Assembly: GCA_001897435.1 (NCBI GenBank)
Contig: MKSV01000005.1
Location: 1 to 64,000 of the forward strand
DNA from: Acidobacteriales bacterium 59-55
GTDB lineage: Bacteria > Acidobacteriota > Terriglobia > Terriglobales > Acidobacteriaceae
Reading direction: 5' to 3'
DNA length: 64,000 nucleotides
The notes under the pieces were generated by a model that was not told the DNA's origin, made no database searches, and saw only the letters and a program-made list of their open reading frames with translations. Both the position numbers and the translations under genes were made by a program. Positions 27,696 through 36,189 of the stretch are shown piece after piece (the first letter of the stretch is position 1; the number at the start of each line of letters is the position of its first letter).

Positions 27696-28301
27696 ATGAA
27701 GAAGACATTATTGTTGCTGGGAGCGTTGATGCTGACAGCGGTAGCCGGTTATGCGCAGGAAAGCCGGCAGGACGTGAGCATCAGCGCCACAGGAGCATTT
27801 GCCCCCGACGTTTACGGAAATGCCGTGAAGAAGAGCACCACCACGACGATCGGGCTTCTGGCCAGCTACCGCTATATGCTGACGCCGCGCAGCGCGCTCG
27901 AACTGAACTACGGGTACGCGCAGAATACGCAGAAGTACACCGTCTTCGGTAAGGCCCAGGGAGGCATCCATACGCTCCAGTCGGAGTACAGCGCCGCTTA
28001 TGTCTACAGCCGGAACTACGGGAACTTCTTCCCGTTCGCCGAGATCGGCGTAGGCGCGATGGTCTATCATCCGCTCAAGGACAGCGGAACCTACCAGGTC
28101 GACGCCAAACAGAATATGAACATCGGCGGCCTCTTCGGAGCCGGCGTCGCCTATGAGATCAGCCCCAGCTTCGACATTCGCGTTGAATACCGCGGCTTCG
28201 TCGCCAAGACGCCGGACTTTGGCCTGCCTGGGGACATCTTCAAGACCAACCGCTATCAGGTGGTCTCATCTCCGGCGCTCGGAATTGCCTATCACTTCTA
28301 G
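27696..28301 (+). CDS. Outer membrane beta-barrel protein
   Basis: 201 residues. Signal peptide MKKTLLLLGALMLTAVAGYA with cleavage before QES. The mature chain alternates polar and aromatic residues in strands (TTTTIGLLASYRYML, SALELNYGYAQN, SEYSAAYVYSRNYG, FFPFAEIGVGAMVY, NIGGLFGAGVAYEI, FDIRVEYRGFVAK) and ends in a C-terminal Phe (GIAYHF), the recognition end for barrel assembly. It matches the 8-strand OmpA/OmpW-like porin-family pattern; the precise role is unknown. A strong terminator follows. Confidence 0.75.
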   Translation: MKKTLLLLGALMLTAVAGYAQESRQDVSISATGAFAPDVYGNAVKKSTTTTIGLLASYRYMLTPRSALELNYGYAQNTQKYTVFGKAQGGIHTLQSEYSAAYVYSRNYGNFFPFAEIGVGAMVYHPLKDSGTYQVDAKQNMNIGGLFGAGVAYEISPSFDIRVEYRGFVAKTPDFGLPGDIFKTNRYQVVSSPALGIAYHF

Positions 28302-28325
28302 TAACATGACTATTATGAATAAGTT

Positions 28326-28356
28326 AGGCCCAGCATCTCGCTGGGCCTTTCGTTTT
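28326..28356 (+). terminator. Terminator after the outer membrane protein gene
   Basis: AGGCCCAGC, 5-nt loop ATCTC, GCTGGGCCT, followed by TTCGTTTT. A classical intrinsic terminator 25 bp after the stop codon. Confidence 0.88.
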
Positions 28357-28367
28357 GGCTCGCATGC

Positions 28368-28829
28368 CTATAGAAATGCGAGGACGATGGGAAGGATGGT
28401 CCCGGCGATCAGGAGGGATGTGACTAGAGGCTTGTTGCGCACATAGCGATACGACATATAGATGCCCGAGACGGTTGAGGTGAAGAGGCCGACTGAGACC
28501 ACGAGAAAGAACAGCTTGAGGGGCATCGCGTTATGCGGTTTGGAGGCGATGGCGGGAGGCTCGGGCTTGCCCGCAGGGAGCTTCGCCGTCGGGACCGGAA
28601 CGGGTTGAAGCTTTCGTACCGGCACGGTCATGTTCTGCTTTTTGTGAATCTGGGCGAGGGTGGCGATCCAGGCTGGTGGCTTGTAGGAGCTGCCGCGGGT
28701 GGTCTCGTGCAGGCTGAAGGTCTGGAGCGCGCCGGTAAAGGCGAAGAAGAGGAGGGCGGGCGAGATGAAGACGCCGAGGTAAAGGTGGGTATAGCGGGTG
28801 TAGTGGAGAAGCGTTCGTCTGGGTGGCAT
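28368..28829 (-). CDS. PepSY-associated membrane protein, short form
   Basis: 153 residues. A helix near the N-terminus (LYLGVFISPALLFFAFTGALQTF, about 17-39) resembles the first helix of PepSY-TM proteins (HxxxG and FTG features). A Pro/Lys-rich periplasmic loop (about 70-98) follows, then two more hydrophobic helices (LKLFFLVVSVGLFTSTVSGIYM and PLVTSLLIAGTILPIVLAFL). It is much shorter than the ~370-residue PepSY-TM reductase-like proteins. The function is not assigned; a link to iron-siderophore handling is only suggested by the superfamily. Confidence 0.6.
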   Translation of the reverse strand: MPPRRTLLHYTRYTHLYLGVFISPALLFFAFTGALQTFSLHETTRGSSYKPPAWIATLAQIHKKQNMTVPVRKLQPVPVPTAKLPAGKPEPPAIASKPHNAMPLKLFFLVVSVGLFTSTVSGIYMSYRYVRNKPLVTSLLIAGTILPIVLAFL

Positions 28830-28976
28830 CTTTGTTTTATGAGCACTTTGCTTGATATGCGACAGATATAGTCCTAGTTTAGTTCAAGTGGGCTCATTTC
28901 GGAAGAGCCGATGGCATTTATCTGCCCAATAAGTTCGAGCAAGATGCAACCTGATGATGTTTTTGGCATCAGATAT

Positions 28977-28997
28977 ATTGACAGTAAGTGACTCAAG
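28977..28997 (+). promoter_or_regulatory. HAIR-like HspR operator upstream of dnaK
   Basis: ATTGACA-N7-ACTCAAG lies 62-82 bp before the dnaK ATG. The HspR-associated inverted repeat (HAIR) known from actinobacteria is CTTGAGT-N7-ACTCAAG: the right half is identical here, the left half matches 4 of 7, and the spacing is exact. The left half contains TTGACA (28978-28983), which could serve as a -35 element, with no good -10 16-17 bp later. A further half-site-like CTTGGGG follows at 29006-29012. An HspR homologue is encoded 5 kb downstream. Confidence 0.5.
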
Positions 28998-29058
28998 GTG
29001 AGATTCTTGGGGTGTTGACTAAACTGGCGGGCTGCGAGCCCGGAATGGGGAGCTATAG

Positions 29059-30975
29059 ATGGCAAAGATTATCGGTATTGACCTGGGAACGACGAACTCC
29101 TGCGTGGCCGTGATGGAAGGCGGCGAGGCGAAGGTGATTCCCAACGAGGAAGGCGGGCGGACTACCCCTTCGATCGTCGCGTTCACCAAGAGCGGGGAGC
29201 GGCTGGTGGGCCAAGTCGCCAAGCGGCAGGCGATCACCAACCCCGAGAACACGGTTTACTCGATCAAGCGGTTCATGGGCCGTCGTTTGAACGAGGTTGG
29301 CGATGAATTGAAGATGGTGCCGTACAAGGTTGTCGCCAAGGGCGACAACGTCGCGGTGCTTGCGCAGGGCAAGGAGTACACGGCGCCGGAGATTTCGGCG
29401 ATGATTCTTCAGAAGCTGAAGAAGGCTGCGGAGGACTACCTGGGGACCTCCGTCACTGAGGCCGTGATTACGGTTCCGGCATACTTTAACGACGCCCAGC
29501 GGCAAGCGACGAAGGATGCCGGCAAGATCGCCGGGCTCGACGTCAAGCGCATTGTGAACGAGCCGACGGCGGCGGCGCTGGCCTACGGCCTCGACAAAAA
29601 GAAGGACGAGACGATTGCGGTATACGACTTCGGCGGCGGTACGTTCGATATCTCGATTCTCGAAGTCGGCGAAGGCGTCATCGAGGTAAAGTCGACCAAT
29701 GGCGATACCCACCTGGGCGGCGACAACCTCGACCAGCGCATTGTCGACTGGCTGATCGGCGAGTTCAAGTCGGACACTGGCCTCGACCTGCATGCGAAGG
29801 GCAACGAGATGGCGCTACAGCGGCTGAAGGATGCTGCGGAGAAGGCCAAGATCGAGCTGTCGACGGCGCAGGAGTCGGAGATCAACCTGCCGTTCATTAC
29901 CGCGGACGCGAGCGGACCGAAGCACCTGGTTCGCAACCTGACCCGCGCCAAGCTGGAGTCGCTGGTGGACGATCTGTTGCAGCGGTCGATCGGGCCCAGC
30001 AAGCAGGCGTTGAAGGATGCCGGCGTCGATGCCAGCAAGATCGACGAGGTAGTGCTGGTCGGCGGTCAGACACGTATGCCGAAGATCCAGCAACTGGTGA
30101 AGGAGCTGTTCGGCAAGGAGCCGCATCGTGGAGTGAATCCGGACGAGGTCGTGGCGATTGGCGCGGCGGTTCAGGCCGGTGTGCTTGCCGGCGAAGTCAA
30201 GGACCTGCTGCTGCTGGATGTAACCCCGTTGACTCTGTCCATTGAGACGATGGGCGGCGTGGCGACCAGCATGATCGCGCGCAACACGACGATTCCGACC
30301 AAGAAGACGGAGACGTTTTCGACGGCGGCGGACAACCAGACCGAGGTCGAGGTCCACGTCCTGCAGGGCGAACGTCCGATGGCGGCGCAGAACCGGACGC
30401 TGGGCAAGTTCAAGCTCTCGGGAATTCCAACGGCTCCGCGCGGCGTGCCGCAGATCGAGGTCACGTTCGACATCGATGCTAACGGCATTCTGAACGTTAC
30501 GGCGAAGGACAATGCGACCGGCAAGGACCAGAAGATTACCATTACCAGTTCTTCGGGTCTAAGCAAGGAAGAAGTTGAGCGGATGGCGAAGGACGCCGAG
30601 GCTCACGCCGCCGAGGACAAGGAGCAGCGCGACGCGGTTGAGGCGCGCAACGGCCTGGACTCGCTGGTGTACAACGTCGAGAAGATGGTGAAGGAGTCCG
30701 GCGACAAGGTAGCCGAGTCGGACAAGACGGAGGTTGAGAGCGCTTTGGCTGAAGCGAAGTCGACGCTGGCGGGCACGCCGAGCGCGGCTGATCTGAACGC
30801 AGCCAAGGACAAACTGACCGCGGTAAGTCACAAGCTGGCCGAGGCGATGTACAAAGCTGCGGCTGCCTCCGCGCCGACCGATGGAGCGACCGCTGCCGAA
30901 GGCGTGACGGAGGAGCCGAAGAAGGACGAAGGCGTCATCGATGCAGAGTATGTCGATGTCGATGAAAAGAAATAA
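29059..30975 (+). CDS. dnaK: Molecular chaperone DnaK (Hsp70)
   Basis: 638 residues, standard length. ATPase domain begins [20 protein letters not shown] and has [30 protein letters not shown] and [15 protein letters not shown]; then the linker ([16 protein letters not shown]), beta-sandwich substrate domain and a helical lid ending in a charged acidic tail ([11 protein letters not shown]). GGGGAG lies 8 bp before the ATG. No grpE is next to it; dnaJ is 1.5 kb downstream. No CIRCE element was seen, whereas a HAIR-like site lies upstream. Confidence 0.98.
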   Translation: MAKIIGIDLGTTNSCVAVMEGGEAKVIPNEEGGRTTPSIVAFTKSGERLVGQVAKRQAITNPENTVYSIKRFMGRRLNEVGDELKMVPYKVVAKGDNVAVLAQGKEYTAPEISAMILQKLKKAAEDYLGTSVTEAVITVPAYFNDAQRQATKDAGKIAGLDVKRIVNEPTAAALAYGLDKKKDETIAVYDFGGGTFDISILEVGEGVIEVKSTNGDTHLGGDNLDQRIVDWLIGEFKSDTGLDLHAKGNEMALQRLKDAAEKAKIELSTAQESEINLPFITADASGPKHLVRNLTRAKLESLVDDLLQRSIGPSKQALKDAGVDASKIDEVVLVGGQTRMPKIQQLVKELFGKEPHRGVNPDEVVAIGAAVQAGVLAGEVKDLLLLDVTPLTLSIETMGGVATSMIARNTTIPTKKTETFSTAADNQTEVEVHVLQGERPMAAQNRTLGKFKLSGIPTAPRGVPQIEVTFDIDANGILNVTAKDNATGKDQKITITSSSGLSKEEVERMAKDAEAHAAEDKEQRDAVEARNGLDSLVYNVEKMVKESGDKVAESDKTEVESALAEAKSTLAGTPSAADLNAAKDKLTAVSHKLAEAMYKAAAASAPTDGATAAEGVTEEPKKDEGVIDAEYVDVDEKK

Positions 30976-31008
30976 GTAATCCGGAGAGGTTACTGCTGCG
31001 TAGAAAAA

Positions 31009-31038
31009 GAGAGGCGTTCCTGATAAGGTGCGCCTCTC
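31009..31038 (+). terminator. Terminator after dnaK
   Basis: GAGAGGCG (31009-31016) pairs with CGCCTCTC (31031-31038), followed by GTTTTA. Preceded by an A run (AAAAA), so it could work on both strands. It separates dnaK from the downstream genes. Confidence 0.75.
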
Positions 31039-31198
31039 GTTTTATCGGGTTCATTGGGAATACTTGACGTGTAGAGTGCGTCTTATTACCAGGAAAGGTG
31101 TTGAAGTGAATAGAAGGAGATCAGACAAGGAAGACAGGTACGCGAACGTGATGTGGTTTGAGAACCTGGAACTCAATCGATTGCTTGGAGGGATGGCG

Positions 31199-31369
31199 AT
31201 GAGCGAGACAATGTGGAGATGCGACCAGGTGAGGGCGGGTCAGTTGTACAACCGCATGATGTTCGACACCCGGGCCGAAGCTGAGCAATTTATGCAGCGG
31301 ATGCAGCAGATGGAGCCGGATCAGATGTTTTCGATCGAGGCCATCGAAGCGAAGCAGGTCTGGAACTAA
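31199..31369 (+). CDS. Small conserved-type protein of 56 residues
   Basis: ATG 31199 follows GGAGGG at 6 bp spacing; longer starts (31028, 31151, 31193) lack comparable sites. The sequence MSETMWRCDQVRAGQLYNRM is followed by a helix rich in Met/Gln (QFMQRMQQMEPDQMF) and ends IEAIEAKQVWN. It is soluble, with one Cys and no export signal. I believe similar short proteins occur in related acidobacteria, but I know of no function. A strong hairpin follows. Confidence 0.65.
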   Translation: MSETMWRCDQVRAGQLYNRMMFDTRAEAEQFMQRMQQMEPDQMFSIEAIEAKQVWN

Positions 31370-31400
31370 GTCTGTACGGGTAGGGTTTTGCAGGGCAACA

Positions 31401-31444
31401 GATGGCGACGGTAGTTCTGGGGTTTGACCAGCGCCGTCGCCATC
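31401..31444 (+). terminator. Long-stem terminator after the 56-residue protein gene
   Basis: GATGGCGACGG (31401-31411) and CCGTCGCCATC (31434-31444) form a perfect 11-bp stem with a 22-nt loop, followed by GCTTTGTGTTT. It lies 32 bp after the stop codon and 46 bp before the glycosylase start. Confidence 0.7.
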
Positions 31445-31489
31445 GCTTTGTGTTTAGCTTTGTGTTGATAGGAAAGGCGGCCGGGACCG

Positions 31490-32383
31490 ATGCCGGAAGG
31501 AAATGAGATCCATCGATGGGCTGAGAGGCAGACGGCGGCGTTCGGAGGAAGGCCGGTGCGGGTCGATGGGCCGCAGGGACGGTTTACCGATGTGACGGTG
31601 ATCGACGGGCGCAAGCTCGCGCGCGTGATGGCCGTGGGCAAGCACCTGGGCTATGACTTCGGCAAGGATCGCATCTTGCATGTGCATCTGGGCCTACAGG
31701 GTGACTTCACGGAGGGTTCGGGACCTTTGCCTGCGGTGCGCGGCGCACTGCGGATGCGGATGTGGAATGCGCGGGCGGTGAAGCGTGTGGCCGAGCCGGG
31801 CGTGAGCAAGCGGCATGGCTGGTACTCCGAGGATGACGGCTCGGGGCACCTGGCGCCGGAGAAGATCGCCTGGGTCGAACTGCGCGGGCCGATGGACTGC
31901 TCCGTATTCACGCAGCAGATGTGGGAGCGGCTGCTGGAGCGGCTGGGCCCCGACCCTCTGAATGGAGATGGGCCCGAGAAGGCGATCGCGAAGATTGGCA
32001 AGAGCAGGAAGGCAATAGGAGCGTTGCTGATGGATCAATCCGTGGCGGCGGGAATCGGAAATATCTATCGGGCGGAGTTATTGTTTCGCGCGAAGCTGAA
32101 TCCGTTCACTCCGGGCAGTCGGGTGACGGAGAAGCTCCTGCGGTCGATATGGAAGGATGCGCGTACTTTGATGAAGGCGGGAATGGTTGACCGGCGAATC
32201 GTGACGACGAAGCCGGCGGACCGCCCTCACCGAAAGGGAATGGCGCTCAAGGAAGAGGCGCACTATGTCTATCGGCGACAGGGTAGGCCATGCTTCGTCT
32301 GTGGGACGAAGATTTTGACCGAGGTGATGGCAGGCCGGAATCTGTTCTGGTGTCCGATCTGCCAGGCGGCCGATACAAAGTGA
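31490..32383 (+). CDS. Fpg/Nei-family DNA glycosylase (endonuclease VIII-like)
   Basis: 297 residues. It starts MPEGNEIHRWAE: Pro2 (the imine-forming catalytic residue) and Glu3 are present, and the His-bearing form PEGNEIHR is typical of Nei-type rather than Fpg enzymes. The H2TH region (AIGALLMDQSVAAGIGNIYRAELLF, about 180-204) and the C-terminal zinc finger (CFVCGT near 271, CPICQ near 292) are intact. Removes oxidised bases and cuts abasic sites. It lies between dnaK and dnaJ, an unusual place, 60 bp before dnaJ. Confidence 0.88.
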   Translation: MPEGNEIHRWAERQTAAFGGRPVRVDGPQGRFTDVTVIDGRKLARVMAVGKHLGYDFGKDRILHVHLGLQGDFTEGSGPLPAVRGALRMRMWNARAVKRVAEPGVSKRHGWYSEDDGSGHLAPEKIAWVELRGPMDCSVFTQQMWERLLERLGPDPLNGDGPEKAIAKIGKSRKAIGALLMDQSVAAGIGNIYRAELLFRAKLNPFTPGSRVTEKLLRSIWKDARTLMKAGMVDRRIVTTKPADRPHRKGMALKEEAHYVYRRQGRPCFVCGTKILTEVMAGRNLFWCPICQAADTK

Positions 32384-32442
32384 AGGGGTAATTCGATTTC
32401 GAAGCGCGAAGACCGCGCACTGTTGCAGAATGGAAGAAGATT

Positions 32443-33672
32443 ATGGCGACGACACAGGCAAAGGATTATTACGGAACGCTGGGCGTCAAAAAGACAGCGA
32501 CAGCGGAGGAGATTCGCAAGGCGTTCAGGAAAGCTGCGCGTAAATATCATCCGGACGTGAATCCGGGCGACAAGAAGGCCGAGGAGAAGTTCAAGGAGAT
32601 CTCCGAGGCGAACGATGTTCTCAGTGACGACAAGAAGCGGAAGATCTACGACCAGTTCGGCTTCTACTCGGACAATATCGACCCGGCGGCGGCTGAGGCT
32701 GCGGCTCGGGGAGGACACGGGGCCAGCGGATTTCCCGGTGGCGGGCGAGCGCGATCCGGCGGGCGTGCCGGGCAGGGCGTTCCATTCGATTTTGGCGGCT
32801 TCGACTTCTCGGATTTCCAGGCCGGTGCGCGTGGTGGGCAGCAAGAGTCCGGTGGAGGGTTTGGCGGCAGCTTCAAGGACATCTTCGGAGGAATCTTCAA
32901 CGGCGGCCAGAAGGCATCGCGTGGGCCGCAGCCGGGGACCGACCTTGAATATCAGGTGAGCATAGATTTCTGGACCGCGGTGCGCGGCGGCGTGACAAGG
33001 CTGGAGATTCAGCGGCAGGAGATCTGCCCGAGTTGCAAGGGCAAGTCGACGACCGGCGGCAGCATTGAATGTCCGGAGTGCCATGGCAGCGGCCAGGTAA
33101 CGCAGATGGGCGGGCGGATGAAGTTCAACATCCAGTGCCCGCAGTGCGGCGGTTCGGGCAAGATTCAGAACGTCTGCGCGACCTGCGAGGGCGCGGGCGT
33201 GGTCACGCGGCGCGAGCCGCTGGAGTTCCGCATCAAGGCGGGCACGCGGGATGGACAGCGCATCCGGCTGGCGGGCAAAGGCAATGCCGGGATGCACGGC
33301 GGCGCTGCGGGCGATCTGTTTCTGATCATCAAGGCGGGCACGCATCCGGTGTTCAACCGGACGGGCGACGATATTTATGTGACGGTCCCGGTCACGATGA
33401 CGGAGGCCGCGCTGGGCGCAAAGATCGACGTGCCTACGATTGACGGCAGAACGCAGTTGAAGATTCCTCCAGGGACGCAGGCGGGGCAGAAGTTGCGGCT
33501 GCGGGAGAAGGGAGTGCCCAGCGCTGCCAGGGAAGGGGTTCGCGGAGACCAGATCGTCGAAGTGAAGATCGTGGTTCCCAGGGTGCAGGACGAGCGCTCG
33601 AAAGAGATTTTGCGCGAACTGGCGAAACTCAATCCGGATGACCCGCGAGCTGCTCTATTTGCAGGTGTGTGA
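32443..33672 (+). CDS. dnaJ: Molecular chaperone DnaJ
   Basis: 409 residues, slightly longer than usual (about 375) because of an extended Gly/Phe linker. J domain with KYHPDVNPG (HPD at 36-38), Gly-rich linker (about 88-155), four CxxC zinc motifs ([28 protein letters not shown], about 194-250) and the C-terminal substrate domain ([19 protein letters not shown]). Stimulates DnaK. It probably heads an operon with the DUF2945 gene and hspR, the gaps being 33 and 35 bp. Confidence 0.96.
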   Translation: MATTQAKDYYGTLGVKKTATAEEIRKAFRKAARKYHPDVNPGDKKAEEKFKEISEANDVLSDDKKRKIYDQFGFYSDNIDPAAAEAAARGGHGASGFPGGGRARSGGRAGQGVPFDFGGFDFSDFQAGARGGQQESGGGFGGSFKDIFGGIFNGGQKASRGPQPGTDLEYQVSIDFWTAVRGGVTRLEIQRQEICPSCKGKSTTGGSIECPECHGSGQVTQMGGRMKFNIQCPQCGGSGKIQNVCATCEGAGVVTRREPLEFRIKAGTRDGQRIRLAGKGNAGMHGGAAGDLFLIIKAGTHPVFNRTGDDIYVTVPVTMTEAALGAKIDVPTIDGRTQLKIPPGTQAGQKLRLREKGVPSAAREGVRGDQIVEVKIVVPRVQDERSKEILRELAKLNPDDPRAALFAGV

Positions 33673-33705
33673 CCGCCGGAAGAGTGGGCTAAAGAAGGGA
33701 CCGCG

Positions 33706-33966
33706 ATGACAAAGACGTTCAAAGCCGGAGACCATGTGGAATGGAATTCAGAAGCCGGCAGAGTGCGCGGCGTTATCAAGAAGAAGGTCACCTCCAATGT
33801 GACCATCAAGGGCTATATCCATCATGCCTCCAAGGAGGAGCCCCAGTATTTGATCGCGAGCGACAAGAGCGACCATGTTGCAATACACAAGGGGACGGCC
33901 CTGACGCTTATTCGCGCAAAGAAGAAAGCTCCATCGGGAAAGCGGGAACAGGGTGAGAGAACCTAG
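33706..33966 (+). CDS. DUF2945 (HVA1/TUDOR-like) protein
   Basis: 86 residues: FKAGDHVEWNSEAGRVRGVIKKKVTS, then TIKGYIHHASKEEPQYLIAS and SDHVAIHKGTALTLI, the small beta-barrel pattern of the DUF2945 family. The tail is basic (KKKAPSGKREQGERT). No enzymatic function is known. It lies between dnaJ and hspR with short gaps, suggesting co-expression in heat or protein stress. Confidence 0.82.
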   Translation: MTKTFKAGDHVEWNSEAGRVRGVIKKKVTSNVTIKGYIHHASKEEPQYLIASDKSDHVAIHKGTALTLIRAKKKAPSGKREQGERT

Positions 33967-34001
33967 ATCATCGAGGAAGGAACAGGTGCCGGGTTTACGC
34001 T

Positions 34002-34454
34002 ATGGCTACGAAACGAAAGGGTAAAGGAGCGTACATGATCTCCTCGGTTGCGGAGATGTACGAGATCCATCCTCAGACGCTGCGTCTGTATGAGCGGGAG
34101 GGACTGCTGCGGCCTTCGCGAAGCGAGGGCAATACGCGCCTCTATACGGATGAAGATCTGGAGCGGCTGGAGTTCATCCTCAACCTGGCGCGGGATCTGG
34201 GCGTGAATATCGCCGGTATCGCGATTGTGCTGCAGATGCGCGAACGGATGGAAGAGATGAATCGGCAGATGCAGGGTTTCGTCGACTACGTGCGGACGGA
34301 GATGCTGTCGCGGATGCAGCAGCAGCAAGATCCGGGCGCGGGCCTTGTTCCGCTGCGGCGTCCGGTCGTGGTGCCGGGAAAGGTCGTCTCGGGAAAAGTG
34401 ATGCCCGGAAAGGTTGTTGCGGGAAAGACAGTGAAGACGGGGAAGAAGAAGTAA
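34002..34454 (+). CDS. hspR: MerR-family heat shock regulator, HspR-like
   Basis: 150 residues. MerR-type winged helix at the N-terminus (YMISSVAEMYEIHPQTLRLY, EREGLLRPSRSEGNTRLYTDEDLERL, about 11-58) then a coiled coil (QMRERMEEMNRQMQGFVD). No effector-binding Cys is evident. The sequence pattern and its position after dnaK/dnaJ match HspR, the repressor that acts with DnaK at HAIR sites; a HAIR-like site is present upstream of dnaK. The C-terminal tail (about 120-150) repeats GKV-type units and ends in GKKK, which is not typical of HspR. Confidence 0.82.
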   Translation: MATKRKGKGAYMISSVAEMYEIHPQTLRLYEREGLLRPSRSEGNTRLYTDEDLERLEFILNLARDLGVNIAGIAIVLQMRERMEEMNRQMQGFVDYVRTEMLSRMQQQQDPGAGLVPLRRPVVVPGKVVSGKVMPGKVVAGKTVKTGKKK

Positions 34455-34524
34455 TCCGTTTTACCGGCTGCCGGTGGGCGGGCCGGATGATCCTAAACGT
34501 TCAGACGATGCTACCGTTTAACAG

Positions 34525-34851
34525 ATGAGACAGTATGCTTGGGCGATCCTCGTGGTTGCCGGTTTGTTCGAGACAGGATGGGCGATTGGGCTGAAATACT
34601 CCGAGGGGTTTACGCGGCTGTGGCCGTCGCTGGCGACGGCGATCATGATTGTCGTGAGTATGGGCCTGCTGGGGGTGGCGACACGGAGTTTGCCGCTGGG
34701 CACGGCGTATGCCGTCTGGACGGGGATTGGCGCGGTCGGCACGGTGGTGCTGGGTATCGTGCTGTTCGGGGAGTCTGCTGCGTTGAGCAGGCTGGTCTGC
34801 CTGGGACTGATCGTCGCCGGGATTCTCGGGCTTAAATTTCTGGGAGAATAG
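34525..34851 (+). CDS. gdx: Small multidrug resistance family protein, Gdx/SugE type (guanidinium exporter)
   Basis: 108 residues with four transmembrane helices. Glu at about 16 ([19 protein letters not shown]) is the SMR binding carboxylate, and [15 protein letters not shown] plus [18 protein letters not shown] place it in the Gdx (SugE) branch, known to export guanidinium in exchange for protons. In some bacteria gdx is under a guanidine riboswitch; the 70 bp upstream has small stems (ACCGG-CTG-CCGGT) but no ykkC or ACGR-loop pattern that I can recognise. Confidence 0.87.
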   Translation: MRQYAWAILVVAGLFETGWAIGLKYSEGFTRLWPSLATAIMIVVSMGLLGVATRSLPLGTAYAVWTGIGAVGTVVLGIVLFGESAALSRLVCLGLIVAGILGLKFLGE

Positions 34852-34911
34852 CCCGGCGTTCAGGCGAAAAAATTTAAAGAGATGTAAGAATCACGGTTTT
34901 GCAAGGGTGAG

Positions 34912-36117
34912 ATGAGTCTGTTTCTGCAAGTTATATTCTGGGTTGCACTTGGAGGCTCGGTCACTTCCACGATCTATTGCCTGATGGTGATGGTGGCGGC
35001 AGTGCGATTTGGGGCCCGCAAGAGCCGGGAGAATAAGGCAGAGATAACATTTTTGCCGCCCGTAAGCGTCCTGAAGCCGCTGCATGGAACGGAACAGGGG
35101 CTGGAGCGGAACCTGGAGTCGTTCTTTGAGCAGGACTATCCAGAGTTTGAGCTGCTGTTCTGCGCACGCCACGAGACGGATGAGGGATTTCAACTGGCAC
35201 GGCGGGTGGCCGAGCGGTATCCGCAGGTCGATGCGCGGTTTGTGACCTGTGGCGAGCCATTGCCACAGTTTCATAATGCGAAGGTGTATTCGCTGGCAAA
35301 GCTGGATTCGGTGGCGCGGCATGAGCTGTTCATTACCAGCGATGCGGATGTCCGGGTGACGCCGGATTATCTGCGGCGGATGGTGCAGAATCTGAAGGAC
35401 CCCCATGTGAGCCTGGCCTCGTGCGTGTATCTGGGAACGGTCGATCGAGGCGCGGCAGCGAGCTTTGCCGGGCAGTTGGATGCGGTGGGCAAAAGCGTAG
35501 AGATGACCTCGGGCGTTCTGGTGGCCGATATGTTGGAGGGGACCAAGTTCGCGCTGGGAGCGTCCATGGCGGTGAGGAAGCGATCCTTTCAGGATGCGGG
35601 CGGGTTTGAAGAACTGGGACAGTTCTACGCGGACGATTTTGTGCTGGGTCATCGGCTGGCGGAGCAGGGAGCGGGTGTTCGGATGGCGACGCATGTGATC
35701 CGTCTGATGGTGCCGGACACTTCGCTCGGTCTCTCGTTCCGCAACCAGTTGCGGTGGATGCAGAGCACGCGGCGGTCGCGGCCGTGGGGGCATCTGGGCA
35801 GCGGGCTTACTTTTGCCATGCCGTTTGGATTGCTGGGCCTACTTTGGGGATTGCTGAGCGGACATGCTCTGTGGGGTCTGGTCTGGCTCTCCTGGATGGC
35901 GATCAACCGATGGTTGCAGGCAGGCTCGATTCTGCGGGTGCTGGGCGATCCCGACTGGGTGCGAGGCACGATGATTTATCCTGTCCGGGATTTACTGGGG
36001 AGTATGCTCTGGCTGGGGAGTTATGCGAGCGACAGGTTCTACTACCGGGGTAAGATTTATCGGCTGAGGGATGGGGGCAAAGTCGAAGCTCCGGATTCGT
36101 CCGGAAACGCACATTGA
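34912..36117 (+). CDS. GT21-family glycosyltransferase, HpnI/ceramide glucosyltransferase-like
   Basis: 401 residues. N-terminal transmembrane helix (about 5-30), a GT-A catalytic domain and two or three C-terminal hydrophobic segments (GLTFAMPFGLLGLLWGLL, ALWGLVWLSWMAINRW). The GT21 motifs are present: KPLHG (55-59), DADVRV (DxD at 144-146), DDFVLG (241-246) and Q-x-L-R-W (279-282, NQLRWMQSTRRSRP). Known relatives transfer a sugar to ceramide, or act on hopanoids (HpnI, N-acetylglucosaminyl transfer). No other hopanoid genes are here, so the lipid acceptor is unknown. A tandem paralogue follows 72 bp later. Confidence 0.83.
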   Translation: MSLFLQVIFWVALGGSVTSTIYCLMVMVAAVRFGARKSRENKAEITFLPPVSVLKPLHGTEQGLERNLESFFEQDYPEFELLFCARHETDEGFQLARRVAERYPQVDARFVTCGEPLPQFHNAKVYSLAKLDSVARHELFITSDADVRVTPDYLRRMVQNLKDPHVSLASCVYLGTVDRGAAASFAGQLDAVGKSVEMTSGVLVADMLEGTKFALGASMAVRKRSFQDAGGFEELGQFYADDFVLGHRLAEQGAGVRMATHVIRLMVPDTSLGLSFRNQLRWMQSTRRSRPWGHLGSGLTFAMPFGLLGLLWGLLSGHALWGLVWLSWMAINRWLQAGSILRVLGDPDWVRGTMIYPVRDLLGSMLWLGSYASDRFYYRGKIYRLRDGGKVEAPDSSGNAH

Positions 36118-36189
36118 CTTCATGCACGGCGGAGTTTGGCAATGAAGGCCTGGCGATACGAAGACAGGCCGCAGGGTGAGTGAGGTCGA

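Noticed and set aside
28830..29058. CIRCE element upstream of dnaK
   Set aside because: No TTAGCACTC-N9-GAGTGCTAA-like sequence is present; a HAIR-like site fits better.
34455..34524. Possible guanidine riboswitch before gdx
   Set aside because: Only short stems are visible; neither the ykkC core nor paired ACGR-loop hairpins can be recognised in the 70-bp gap.
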